Assembly: GCA_017963805.1 (NCBI GenBank)
Contig: JAGCTE010000074.1
Span: 1 to 62,991 of the forward strand
Length of the DNA stretch: 62,991 bases
From: a bacterium
Lineage (GTDB): Bacteria > Auribacterota > UBA3054
Reading direction: 5' to 3'
The first letter of the stretch is position 1; every line of letters starts with the position of its first letter. Position numbers and translations under genes: made by a program. Below the pieces are notes generated by a model that worked only from the letters and a program-made list of their open reading frames with translations, searched no databases and had not been told where the DNA came from. This document shows, piece by piece, positions 48,439 to 57,600 of this stretch.

Positions 48439-49575
48439 ATGCTTATCGCGCTCGATGAAAACATTAGGGAAGCGCAAGCTTCCTTCTCTTCAATTGGCGT
48501 CGCCAAAACTTTCCGTGGCCGGCCTCTCGACGCTTCCGTTATCAGGGACGCCGACATCATCTGCGTCCGCTCCGTCACGAAAGTGAATGAAGAGTTCCTG
48601 AAGCTCGCCCCAAAAGTAAAATTCATCGCCACCGCCACCAGCGGCAGCGAGCACCTGGACAAGGAAGCCCTGAAAGCTCACGGCATTCCCTGGGTCGCCG
48701 CCAAAGGCTCCAACGCGATTTCCGTCACGGAGTGGGTGATGGCTGTTATGCTTCTGCACGCCTGCCGCAACAAGCAAACCCTTTCGGGAAGATCGATTGG
48801 CATTATTGGCGTGGGCGAGGTCGGGTCGAGAGTCGCGAAGTATTCCGAAGCGCTCGGCCTGAAGCCCGTGCTTTGCGACCCTCCGAGAGCGGAGCGCGAT
48901 AAAGATTTTCAAAGCGCCTCGTATGAGGAAGCGCTCTCCTGCGACGTAATCACGCTGCACACCGACCTTACGACCGAAGGCCCTTACAAGACTTACCATC
49001 TCATCGACGCGGAAAAACTTTCCAAGATCAAGGAAGGCGCGGTGCTCATCCAGGCTTCCCGCGGCGCCGTCATCGAGAGCGCGCCTTTAAGGGAAAGGCT
49101 CATGAAAGCAAGGGACCTGGACTTCTACGCCGACGTCTGGGAAGGCGAGCCGACGCCCGACAAAGACATCCTCTGCTGCGCCCAGATCGCTACTCCTCAC
49201 ATCGCGGGCTACTCCTGGGACGGCAAATTACGCGGCACGGAAATGATCTACTCCGCCGTCTGCGATTTCCTCGGCAAAGAAAAAACTTGGCGCGCGCCCT
49301 ACGGAGAGGGCGGAACGGTGGAGATAGATCTCAGCGGGCTCACGGGCGAAAAGGCCCTCTACAAGGCCGTGAGCGCCCTCTACGACCCGGAAGCGGACGA
49401 CACCGCCATGTGTGAGACGCTCGACATGGGCGACAAGAAGCGCGCCGAGCGTTTCGACGAGCTGAGGAAAAAATATCCCAAGCGTTTGGAATTCTCCCAC
49501 GGGATAATCAAAAACGCCGCCTCCTCTGAAAAAAATATTCTGAAAGCCTGGGGCTTCGAGGTTAAAAATGACTGA
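48439..49575 (+). CDS. pdxB: 4-phosphoerythronate dehydrogenase
   Basis: An NAD-dependent 2-hydroxyacid dehydrogenase for the second step of DXP-dependent vitamin B6 synthesis. The 378-residue length matches PdxB. The N-terminus (ALDENIREA, GRPLDASVIRDAD, VRSVTKVNEEFL) and the dinucleotide fold (GIIGVGEVGSRVAK) follow the E. coli enzyme closely, as do CDPPRAER, GPYKTYHLID, ASRGAVIESAPL, DVWEGEP and ATPHIAGYSWDGKLRGTEMI. The C-terminal PdxB-specific domain is present. It overlaps ribD by 8 bases. It is the only B6 gene in the window. Confidence 0.93.
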   Translation: MLIALDENIREAQASFSSIGVAKTFRGRPLDASVIRDADIICVRSVTKVNEEFLKLAPKVKFIATATSGSEHLDKEALKAHGIPWVAAKGSNAISVTEWVMAVMLLHACRNKQTLSGRSIGIIGVGEVGSRVAKYSEALGLKPVLCDPPRAERDKDFQSASYEEALSCDVITLHTDLTTEGPYKTYHLIDAEKLSKIKEGAVLIQASRGAVIESAPLRERLMKARDLDFYADVWEGEPTPDKDILCCAQIATPHIAGYSWDGKLRGTEMIYSAVCDFLGKEKTWRAPYGEGGTVEIDLSGLTGEKALYKAVSALYDPEADDTAMCETLDMGDKKRAERFDELRKKYPKRLEFSHGIIKNAASSEKNILKAWGFEVKND

Positions 49576-50656
49576 GGAACTCATCTGGCGCCGCGCCGTT
49601 TCCCTTGCCCAAAAAGGCTGCTTGACCTGCGCCCCTAATCCTATGGTGGGCGCGGTCATCGTTAAGGGCGGAAAAATAATCGGCGAGGGATACCATAAGA
49701 CAGCCGGATGCGACCACGCGGAAATACGCGCCATCAAGGACGCCAAAAGGAAAGGCCATGACGTAAAAGGCTCTGTCATCTACGTCACGCTTGAACCCTG
49801 CTCGACTTACGGCCGCACGCCCCCCTGCACGAAAGCCCTAATAGAAAACAAATTCGCCGCGGTCAAAATAGGGACTATCGACCCTAATCCCAAGCACGCC
49901 GGCCGCGCCGTCAGGATCCTTAAGGAAGCCGGCCTCAAGGTGACCGCAGCCGAAAGATCTGACTGCAGGGAATTAAACGAAGCCTTCAACGCCAGGATGG
50001 AAAAAGGCCGCCCCTTCATTCATCTGAAATGGGCCATGAGCCTGGACGGAAAACTGGCGGCGGAGAGCGGCGACGCGAAATGGATCTCCAATGAAAAAAG
50101 CCGCCGTGAGGCTCACAAACTCAGGGCGAAATACAACGCTGTCCTGGTCGGCTCCAAGACCGTCGTCGCGGACGATCCTTCCCTCAGCATCCGCTTGACC
50201 AAAAAGGAGCGCCAGCCCTATAAGATCGTGCTCGATTCAGAGGCGAAACTCAGTTACAATGGAAGGCTCACAAAAAACACTCCCAGCGAAAAAATAATTA
50301 TCGCGGTCTCCCAAAAAGCCAAGGCCGACAGGATAAAAAAGCTGAAAGAGCGCGGCTTCACCGTCATCAAAACGAAAGGGGAGAGAGTCTCCCTTACAGA
50401 GCTTTTGAAGGAGCTGGCCAAGTTAGGCGTCAGCGGCGTTCTCGTGGAAGGCGGAAGCGAAACGCTCACATCTTTTCTCAAAGCGAAGCTGGCGGACAAA
50501 CTGACCGTCTTTATCGCTCCCAAGATCCTGGGCGGAAAGAGATCCCCTGTGCTTGAAGCCCTCTGTCAAACTCCTGAAAAGTCTCCCAAGATCGCCTGGA
50601 CAGCTGTCAAAAAATTTGACGGCGACCTTATGCTGGAGGGAAAAATAAATGGCTGA
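49568..50656 (+). CDS. ribD: bifunctional diaminohydroxyphosphoribosylaminopyrimidine deaminase / reductase
   Basis: Performs two consecutive steps of riboflavin synthesis. The 362-residue protein has the N-terminal cytidine-deaminase-like domain with zinc motif CDHAEIRAI and EPCSTYGRTPPC, and the C-terminal reductase domain with WAMSLDGKLA, VGSKTVVADDPSLSIR and VLVEGGSETLTSFL. It overlaps pdxB and the MATE gene by 8 bases each, so all are coupled. Other rib genes are not in the window. Confidence 0.96.
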   Translation: MTEELIWRRAVSLAQKGCLTCAPNPMVGAVIVKGGKIIGEGYHKTAGCDHAEIRAIKDAKRKGHDVKGSVIYVTLEPCSTYGRTPPCTKALIENKFAAVKIGTIDPNPKHAGRAVRILKEAGLKVTAAERSDCRELNEAFNARMEKGRPFIHLKWAMSLDGKLAAESGDAKWISNEKSRREAHKLRAKYNAVLVGSKTVVADDPSLSIRLTKKERQPYKIVLDSEAKLSYNGRLTKNTPSEKIIIAVSQKAKADRIKKLKERGFTVIKTKGERVSLTELLKELAKLGVSGVLVEGGSETLTSFLKAKLADKLTVFIAPKILGGKRSPVLEALCQTPEKSPKIAWTAVKKFDGDLMLEGKING

Positions 50657-52010
50657 GAGCAAGGGCTTCTACACCACCGGTTCCATTGGCATGATCATGC
50701 TGAAGACCAGCTCGGCCATGCTTATCGGCACCATCGCCATTTCCCTCTACAACGTGGTCGACACCTACTTCGTCGGCAAATTAGGCACCGGCCCTCTGGC
50801 CGCCATGGGCTTCACTCTTCCCGTGGTCATGCTCTGCGGCTGCATCTTTAGGGGCATCTTCGCGGGCATCATGACCATCTCCGGCCAGGCCCTGGGCGCC
50901 CAGGACAAACAAAGAGCCCAGGAGACCATCAGGAGCGGTTTTTACCTGGCGGTCCTGCTCTCATTCGTTCTGGCCGTAGCCGGCAAGTGCTATTCCCATC
51001 TGCTCTTTCTGAAGCTGGGCGCCGCTGGTGACACGCTGGAAAAAGTCTGCGGCTACATGGACATTTGGTTTCTGGGCTGCGTGACCGGCATGGTCGGACT
51101 TTTAGGCGGCGACATTCTGATCGTGATAGGGGACACCAAGATGGCCAGCGCGGCTATTTTGACTGGCACCATGACAAATATCGTCCTGGACTACTGCCTT
51201 ATCTTCGGTAATTGCGGCTTCCCGGAAATGGGCATCCAGGGCGCGGCCCTGGCCACCATTATTTCCCAGGCCCTGGGCGCCATCCTTCCTTGGGTGCTCA
51301 TCAATAAGAAATACGAGCTGATGCGCTGGAAGCCTCTGCCAATGGCCACCACGTTGCAGTATTGGAAAAAGGAGATCTCTTTCGGCGTTCCTGTCATGCT
51401 TGGCTCCATCATTCTGCCCGTCGGCCAGACCGTGGTCACCCGCATCGCGGCCCACTTCGGCGACGTGGCTGTGGCGGCCATGGGCGCCGTCAACCGGCTC
51501 GAGACATTGGCCTTCATGATCCCCATGTCAGTAGGCTTCGGACTTACCGCCATGACGGCCCAGAATTACGGCGCCAAAGCTTACGACAGGCTTAAGCAAA
51601 TTTACAAGACCGCCAACCTTTTCGCGGGTCTTTACCTTCTGGCCATAGCCGTCCTCTTCACGGTTATCGCCGATCCCCTGGCCCACCAGTTTTCCAATGA
51701 TCCCGAGGTCTGCGTGCTCATGCGCCACGGCCTTTACATTATCTCCTGGGGCTTCGGCCTTCTGGAGATCCACCGCTATTCCGGTTTCTTCCTGACGGGC
51801 TGCGGCAAGCCTCTGGGCGGCGCGCTGCTCAACATCCTAAGGATCGTGGTCCTGACGATCCCTCTGGCCTTCGTGGCCCTCTGGCTCGACCAAGTCCTGT
51901 GGCTCTTCTGGGGCCGCCTCATTTCCGACGTTCTGGCCGGCTCCGTCGGCCTCATTGCCAGCGGCGTCATGATCTGGCGCCTGGCAAAAAACAAGGAAAC
52001 ACAAGCATGA
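50649..52010 (+). CDS. MATE family efflux transporter
   Basis: A 453-residue inner-membrane protein with about 12 membrane segments arranged as two related halves. The first half has YNVVDTYFVGKLGTGPLAAMGF and the second ITLPVGQTV-like and AAMGAVNRLETLAFMIPMSVGFGL, both typical of MATE exporters. These use a sodium or proton gradient to expel cationic or other compounds; substrate unknown. Its stop overlaps the start of the triple SUMF gene (ATGA). Confidence 0.92.
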   Translation: MAESKGFYTTGSIGMIMLKTSSAMLIGTIAISLYNVVDTYFVGKLGTGPLAAMGFTLPVVMLCGCIFRGIFAGIMTISGQALGAQDKQRAQETIRSGFYLAVLLSFVLAVAGKCYSHLLFLKLGAAGDTLEKVCGYMDIWFLGCVTGMVGLLGGDILIVIGDTKMASAAILTGTMTNIVLDYCLIFGNCGFPEMGIQGAALATIISQALGAILPWVLINKKYELMRWKPLPMATTLQYWKKEISFGVPVMLGSIILPVGQTVVTRIAAHFGDVAVAAMGAVNRLETLAFMIPMSVGFGLTAMTAQNYGAKAYDRLKQIYKTANLFAGLYLLAIAVLFTVIADPLAHQFSNDPEVCVLMRHGLYIISWGFGLLEIHRYSGFFLTGCGKPLGGALLNILRIVVLTIPLAFVALWLDQVLWLFWGRLISDVLAGSVGLIASGVMIWRLAKNKETQA

Positions 52011-55000
52011 AAAAACTACTTCTTCCGCTTTTGATTTTCACGTTCTCGAGCTGTCTTTTCGCCGGCCTTGTCGGCTACACCTCCAGCATAACCGGCGATG
52101 GCAAGATCGAGATCAACTACGAAGTGGAGGCGGACGACGAGGAGAACACTCTGCCGGTCTTCGCGGTCTCGTTCACCGCTGAGATCCCCGGCAAGAAGAA
52201 GCCCGCCAAGATTAAGACTCTGGAAGGGGCTGGCAGGACCGGGGTCGTGGTTGGTCAGGGAACTTATACTCTGGTTTGGAACGCCAAGAAGGATTGCAAA
52301 CGGGTAGATGCCGGCACCATCGTGATAAAATTCGAGGCCAAGGACGTCTCGGACGAAGCCCAATACCTCTGCCTTGATCTGAAGAAGAACAAAATGCGTT
52401 ATCAGAGCGACGCTCCCAATGTCAAGAAGAGCACATGCAAAACGAAGGAACTCTGGCTTCGCAGGATCGAGCCTGACACTTTTACAATGGGTTCTCCCGA
52501 CGACGAGCTTTGCAGGGATAGCGGCGAGATTCAGCACGAAGTGACGCTGACCAAAGCCTTTTATCTCTCGCTTTTCGAGACGACGCAGAAGCAGTTTAAA
52601 TATATTGCCGGCTACAACGTCTCCAAATACAAAGGCTCCACCAGGCCTATGGACAGCATTACCTACGAACTTTTGCGCGGCGCTACCTTAGGCGCCGGCT
52701 GGCCCAAGGACCGCCAGGTGGACGAGAAGCATTTTTACGTGGATAAGAAAGGCCGGAACGTTGAGTGCCCGACCTTCTTTTACGCCCTGAGAGAGAAGAC
52801 CGGCGGCTCCCTGATTTTCGACCTGCCTACGGAAGCTCAGTGGGAATACGCTTGTCGGGCCGGCAAGGCTACCGCCTGGAACAACGGAACCGACATAACG
52901 GAAGAGGATGAGGATCCGGAGCTCAGCAAGCTCGGACGTTATTTTTACAGCGGCGGCGGCAAAAGTATCTACGACAAAAAGGGCGTTTACAAAAGCACCA
53001 AATATTATGGCACCGCCAAGGCCGGATCATACCTTCCCAACGACTGGGGCCTCTACGACTGCCACGGCAATGTTTTCGAGTGGTGTCTCGACTGGTACGG
53101 ATCCTACGGCAATTCTCCAGTAACTGATCCCCTTGGCCCCGACAACGGCGGTTTGCGCGTTTGCCGGGGCGGCGCCTGGGACGATGTTGCCATATTCTGC
53201 CGCTCGGCCCACCGCAATACTCTGTTTATTCCCGGCTTGTCTAACTATTCTGTCGTCGGTTTTCGCATCGCTCTTGTGAGACCTGAGACTGCTCCGGACA
53301 GGGAAGAATTCGAATACGAGCTGCTGACCGACTCCGACAACACGCTGCCGGTCTTCAAGACGAAATTCTACGGCAAAGATGGAAACGGCTCGGAGTTCCT
53401 TCTGACCGACGTTGGCCATTTGGAAGAGGACGGCGCTTCAGAGATCGTCCTGGGCGCCGGAATTCACAAGGTCGTCTGGATCCCCGACACCGACCACACC
53501 AATCTCATAGGCTTTACGGAATACAGGGTGGAATATGAGGACGTGACAGACAAGGCCGACTACCTTGTCCTTGACATCGCTGACAACAAGATGCGAACCT
53601 CAACGACAGGACCTGACCTCAATTACGCTACCTGCCGGACGCAGGAAGTTTGGTTCAAAAGAATCGAGCCAGGCACCTTTACCATGGGCAGCCCCTCCTA
53701 CGAGAAAGGCCATTCCGGCTCCGAAACGGAACACCAGGTCAAGCTGAGGAAAGCCTACTACATGGCAGTCTTTGAGACCACCCAGGGACAGTACAAGGGC
53801 ATTACCGAGAAGAATCCCGCTAAGTACTTTGGCGAGACGCGCCCCGTGGAGCAGATCTCCTACGATGATCTCAGAGGAAGCAAAAAGGGCGCCAATTGGC
53901 CGGCCGACAGGGAAGTCGACAAGAAGAGCTTCTTTGGAAAACTGATGGCAAAGGCCGGCAACCTCTACGACCTGCCTACGGAAGCCCAGTGGGAATACGC
54001 CTGCCGGGCCGGCAAGACCACGGCTTTGAACAACGGCACGAACCTCAGCAGCGAAAACGAGGACGAAAACCTCAACAAGCTGGGCCGCTATAGCTACAAC
54101 ACAAATGACGGGAAAGGCTACTACGAGGAACACACGGATGTCGGCTCCTACCTTCCCAACGACTGGGGCCTCTACGACTGCCACGGCAACGTCACCGAAT
54201 GGTGCCTGGACTGGTACGCCGACAACTTGGGCAGCGATCCCGTCAAGGAACCGAAAGGACCGGATACAGGAAACTTCCGTGTTATCCGCGGCGGCAGTTA
54301 CACTGACGCCGCCAAGTACTGCCGCTGCGCCGCCCGCATGTTCTACAATTCCGCCGGCGGTTTCTACTACAACGGCTTCCGCTTCTTCCTTTCCTCAAGG
54401 GGAAAGATGACTAGGCAGAACTTCAACTACACACTTCCTGCCACCAACACCCTTCCGGTCTTCCGAGTCAAGTTCTATGGCGAAACGGACGACGGCACGG
54501 AATACCTCCTCAGCGACATCGGCACGCTGTATGGCCAGGGCGCGTCAGGTATAGCGATAGATTCCGGCGAGCACAAACTTACCTGGGTCCCCGATGAAGA
54601 CCACCAATACCTAGCTGGCGAACTGGAAATTAGATACGAATACGAGGACGTCACCGACGAGGCGAATTACCTTGTCTTTAACCTCGATGACAATTCCCTA
54701 AGATACTCTAAAACCGCTCCCGACCTCAGCGACGACGCCTGCCGCACCAAGGAGCTTTGGCTCCGCAGGATCGAGCCGGGCACATTCTTCATGGGCAGCC
54801 CCGCTGACGAATTCGGAAGACATGACAATGAGACCAGACATCAGGTTAAGCTCACCAAGGCTTTCTACATCGGCGTTTTCGAAACGACGCAATGGCAGTA
54901 CAACGATATCACGGGAGAAAACCCCTCCGGGTTCAAGGGTGACACGCGTCCCGTGGAAACAATTTTTTACTACATGTTGAGAGGAAGCGAAAAAGGCTCG

Positions 55001-55522
55001 GAATGGCCGGCGAGTCCCGACGTGGACGAGGACAGCTTCCTCGGCTTGCTGAGAAAAAGATCCCTGTGCAATTTCGACATACCAACGGAAGCCCAGTGGG
55101 AATACGCCTGCCGCGCGGGAACTACCACCGCCTTTAATAACGGCACGGATTTGACGAACGACCTAAATGACGATAATCTCAACAAACTCGGCCGCTACCA
55201 TGAAAACGGCGGATACGAGGATTGGAACGCCCACGCCGTAGTCGGCTCTTACCTTCCCAACGCCTGGGGCCTTTACGACATGCACGGGAACGTCGATGAA
55301 ACATGCCGCGACTGGTATAGAGAAGACCTCGGCACAGCGTTTGTCATCGATCCCAAGGGACCTTCTTCGTCGGACAGCAGCAGGCGCGCTAGCCGCAGCG
55401 GGTGCTGGTACGACTATCCCCCGAGCTGCCGCTCCGCCGCTCGCGGCGGTTGGTTTACATTTCCCGTCGTGGTAAATACTAGTATGCACGGCTTCCGCTT
55501 GGTCATCATCCCGAAGGAGTAA
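52007..55522 (+). CDS. secreted protein with three SUMF1/FGE-like domains
   Basis: The 1171-residue product starts at ATG 52007, overlapping the MATE stop, and has a signal peptide (1-18). Three units of about 360-440 residues each contain a beta domain (NTLPVF... to YLVLDI) followed by a SUMF (formylglycine-generating-enzyme-like) domain: FTMGSP, LPTEAQWEYACRAG, LPNDWGLYDCHGNV and a final GF(R) strand. In each, the GG(S/A)(Y/W) strand lacks the first catalytic cysteine of true FGE, so sulfatase activation is unlikely; the fold may bind ligands. Units begin near residues 40, 444 and 814. Last gene of the hisC-to-SUMF run. Confidence 0.88.
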   Translation: MKKLLLPLLIFTFSSCLFAGLVGYTSSITGDGKIEINYEVEADDEENTLPVFAVSFTAEIPGKKKPAKIKTLEGAGRTGVVVGQGTYTLVWNAKKDCKRVDAGTIVIKFEAKDVSDEAQYLCLDLKKNKMRYQSDAPNVKKSTCKTKELWLRRIEPDTFTMGSPDDELCRDSGEIQHEVTLTKAFYLSLFETTQKQFKYIAGYNVSKYKGSTRPMDSITYELLRGATLGAGWPKDRQVDEKHFYVDKKGRNVECPTFFYALREKTGGSLIFDLPTEAQWEYACRAGKATAWNNGTDITEEDEDPELSKLGRYFYSGGGKSIYDKKGVYKSTKYYGTAKAGSYLPNDWGLYDCHGNVFEWCLDWYGSYGNSPVTDPLGPDNGGLRVCRGGAWDDVAIFCRSAHRNTLFIPGLSNYSVVGFRIALVRPETAPDREEFEYELLTDSDNTLPVFKTKFYGKDGNGSEFLLTDVGHLEEDGASEIVLGAGIHKVVWIPDTDHTNLIGFTEYRVEYEDVTDKADYLVLDIADNKMRTSTTGPDLNYATCRTQEVWFKRIEPGTFTMGSPSYEKGHSGSETEHQVKLRKAYYMAVFETTQGQYKGITEKNPAKYFGETRPVEQISYDDLRGSKKGANWPADREVDKKSFFGKLMAKAGNLYDLPTEAQWEYACRAGKTTALNNGTNLSSENEDENLNKLGRYSYNTNDGKGYYEEHTDVGSYLPNDWGLYDCHGNVTEWCLDWYADNLGSDPVKEPKGPDTGNFRVIRGGSYTDAAKYCRCAARMFYNSAGGFYYNGFRFFLSSRGKMTRQNFNYTLPATNTLPVFRVKFYGETDDGTEYLLSDIGTLYGQGASGIAIDSGEHKLTWVPDEDHQYLAGELEIRYEYEDVTDEANYLVFNLDDNSLRYSKTAPDLSDDACRTKELWLRRIEPGTFFMGSPADEFGRHDNETRHQVKLTKAFYIGVFETTQWQYNDITGENPSGFKGDTRPVETIFYYMLRGSEKGSEWPASPDVDEDSFLGLLRKRSLCNFDIPTEAQWEYACRAGTTTAFNNGTDLTNDLNDDNLNKLGRYHENGGYEDWNAHAVVGSYLPNAWGLYDMHGNVDETCRDWYREDLGTAFVIDPKGPSSSDSSRRASRSGCWYDYPPSCRSAARGGWFTFPVVVNTSMHGFRLVIIPKE

Positions 55523-55535
55523 ACATGGAATTTTA

Positions 55536-55575
55536 ATGTATAAACTTAGTCGATTAGTCGACCAAGTTTATACAT
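55536..55575. repeat. palindrome with 12-bp arms in the leader of the ATPase gene
   Basis: ATGTATAAACTT (55536-55547) and AAGTTTATACAT (55564-55575) are perfect inverted repeats. The first 15 bases (ATGTATAAACTTAGT) recur at 55732-55746. This may be an operator or recombination site; no T-run follows, so it is not a classical terminator. Confidence 0.7.
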
Positions 55576-55695
55576 CAGCATTTCATTCTAGGGCGCAAAT
55601 CAAAAGTTCAACTTGCGATTTGCACCCGTGCGTTTATATAACATCAATTTACAGAATAAGATATATTTTGTAGTCACCGGTTTCTGACGAGCGTC

Positions 55696-55724
55696 TTGAT
55701 TCAAGTTCAAACATGTGATATTAT
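55696..55724 (+). promoter_or_regulatory. promoter of the AAA/DUF4143 ATPase gene
   Basis: TTGATT (55696-55701) and TATTAT (55719-55724) are 17 bases apart, with TGA before the -10 (extended -10). The predicted start falls at about 55731, immediately at the second ATGTATAAACTTAGT copy. Confidence 0.65.
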
Positions 55725-55731
55725 ATTACTG

Positions 55732-55746
55732 ATGTATAAACTTAGT
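55732..55746 (+). promoter_or_regulatory. 15-base direct copy of the palindrome arm at the predicted start site (candidate operator)
   Basis: ATGTATAAACTTAGT is identical to 55536-55550 and sits just at or after the predicted transcription start, 25 bases before the ATG at 55772. This position suits a repressor site. Confidence 0.5.
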
Positions 55747-55771
55747 ACACTAATACCACTAAAGCTATACA

Positions 55772-57103
55772 ATGAAAGAATTAGAATTTGGCAGGGAAGC
55801 GTATCTTAAGGCGCTTATTGAACGCAAGCATAACGGACTTGTGAAGATAGTTACAGGGATCCGCAGATGCGGCAAATCTTATTTGCTGTCACAATTATTC
55901 AAACGTCATTTGATTGAAAGCGGCGTTTCAAGTGATCATATCGTCGAGATCAATCTTGAAGACAAGAAAATGTTTGAATTGCGCGACCCTAACAAACTGT
56001 ACGAATATATCTTGGAGCATATGTCTGAAAGCCAAAAATGGACATATGTGTTCATTGACGAAATACAGTTGTGCCGTAAAGTTTTGCAGCCTGGCGTTGA
56101 TCTAAAGATGATAGCTCCCGAAGATCGGGACACCGCTTATATCACCTTTTATGATATTTTGAACGATCTTATGAAAAGACCTTTTGTCGATGTTTATGTG
56201 ACAGGTTCAAACTCCAGGATGCTCTCAAAAGACATTGCCACTAATTTCCGCGATCGAGGTTTTGAGATAAGATTGTTTCCCTTAACTTTTTCCGAATATT
56301 ACCGTTCAAGCGGATATGAAAAAATGGAAGCTTTTGAACGTTATCTGATATGGGGAGGTATGCCTCTGGCCGCTTTGGAACGCGACGATACTGCCAGGGC
56401 AAATTACCTCAAAGGTCTGTTTTCGAAGGTTTATCTCAAGGATGTCAAGGAACGCAATAAATTGCGCAATGATCATATAGCGGAAAATGTGCTTAACGCT
56501 TTGTGCTCATCTGTCGGTTCTCTTACCAATCCCAACAAACTAGTCAAGACGCTTGATTCCAGGGCTCACATTAAAACTACCGGCAGAACCATGAAAAAAT
56601 ATCTTGATTATTTTGAGGACGCTTTCATGTTCTCAAAAGCTGACAGATACGATGTTCGCGGGAAAAGATATTTAGAATACCCGAAGAAATACTATGCCGC
56701 AGACATAGGACTGAGAAATGCCAGGCTCAATTTCAGGCAGACGGAAGAATCGCATTTGATGGAAAATATTATTTATAACGAATTGATAGCGAGAGGATGC
56801 AATGTTGACGTCGGCGTTGTAGAGATATTAAAAAAAGATGAAAACGGCAAAAAAACAATGCGTCAATTGGAGATCGATTTTGTAGTCAATGTTGGCTTGC
56901 GTAAAATTTATGTTCAATCGGCTTTTAAAATATCTGATGACGAAAAGCTAAAGCAGGAGACGTCGCCGCTTCAGGCTCAAAAAGATTTTTTTAAAAGAAT
57001 TGTTGTGGTCTCCGGTCTTAAGCAGCCGCAGCAAGATGAAAACGGCATTATTTATGTCGGCATAATCCCATTCCTTTTGGATAAAAGCATTTTGCTTGAT
57101 TAA
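55772..57103 (+). CDS. AAA-type ATPase with DUF4143 domain
   Basis: The 443-residue protein has Walker A GIRRCGKSYLL near residue 30, Walker B VFIDEIQ, sensor-like YVTGSNSRML, and the C-terminal DUF4143 (nuclease-related fold) with YLEYPKKYYAADIGLRN and LEIDFVV. These proteins are common, often mobile and present in many copies per genome; their cellular role is unclear. It has its own promoter and the repeated 15-base sequence upstream, and AT-rich composition unlike the SUMF gene before it. Confidence 0.93.
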   Translation: MKELEFGREAYLKALIERKHNGLVKIVTGIRRCGKSYLLSQLFKRHLIESGVSSDHIVEINLEDKKMFELRDPNKLYEYILEHMSESQKWTYVFIDEIQLCRKVLQPGVDLKMIAPEDRDTAYITFYDILNDLMKRPFVDVYVTGSNSRMLSKDIATNFRDRGFEIRLFPLTFSEYYRSSGYEKMEAFERYLIWGGMPLAALERDDTARANYLKGLFSKVYLKDVKERNKLRNDHIAENVLNALCSSVGSLTNPNKLVKTLDSRAHIKTTGRTMKKYLDYFEDAFMFSKADRYDVRGKRYLEYPKKYYAADIGLRNARLNFRQTEESHLMENIIYNELIARGCNVDVGVVEILKKDENGKKTMRQLEIDFVVNVGLRKIYVQSAFKISDDEKLKQETSPLQAQKDFFKRIVVVSGLKQPQQDENGIIYVGIIPFLLDKSILLD

Positions 57104-57132
57104 CAACTTTTATTTGTCAACGAATAGAAATT

Positions 57133-57402
57133 ATGAGTATTTTTGAGAGTATCATGTTGATTTGTTTCGGCTTCGCCTGGCCTTTCCAGATCTATCATTC
57201 CTATGTCTCAAGGACGGCCAAGGGCAAGAGCGCGCTTTTTTCCTATGTCGTTATCATAGGCTACATTTCAGGCATCCTGCACAAGGTCATCTACAGCATG
57301 GACCTAGTCATATACCTCTACATCGCTGATCTCACCATGGTCATCATCGACCTTATCCTCTACTACCGCAACCGTACTATCGACAAAGCTTCCGACGCAT
57401 AA
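57133..57402 (+). CDS. PQ-loop (SemiSWEET-like) small membrane protein
   Basis: An 89-residue protein with three membrane helices. The first ends in the PQ-loop-like FAWPFQIYHSYVSRTAKGKS, followed by FSYVVIIGYISGILHKVIYS and a third helix (ADLTMVIIDLILYY). SemiSWEETs of this size dimerise to transport small sugars; other PQ-loop half proteins have unknown substrates. The proline-glutamine pair is PF-Q here, so assignment is to the broad family. It stands between the ATPase and the secreted gene at 57601 and its 3' half is more GC-rich than either. Confidence 0.82.
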   Translation: MSIFESIMLICFGFAWPFQIYHSYVSRTAKGKSALFSYVVIIGYISGILHKVIYSMDLVIYLYIADLTMVIIDLILYYRNRTIDKASDA

Positions 57403-57547
57403 CCAGCAGTGTAAGAAGTGTTTACATAAAATATTTGTTTGCCTATACTTTGCGTAATTTAGTGCCAAATCTCTTGGCAAGACAAAAAATAATTTCTGCT
57501 GTTTCACTATTTTGGTTAGCCATTATTCGCTTTAAAATTTGAACTTG

Positions 57548-57576
57548 TTGAATTTTATTCTGTTTTTTTGTAAAAT
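57548..57576 (+). promoter_or_regulatory. promoter of the right-hand secreted operon
   Basis: TTGAAT (57548-57553) and TAAAAT (57571-57576) are separated by 17 bases. The expected start is about 18 bases before the ATG at 57601, and no Shine-Dalgarno sequence is seen in this short leader. Confidence 0.7.
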
Positions 57577-57600
57577 AAAAGCAAATAAAAATCGTTAGTT

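Noticed and set aside
52007..55522. Formylglycine-generating enzyme (sulfatase activator)
   Set aside because: None of the three domains has the paired catalytic cysteines, and no sulfatase gene is present.
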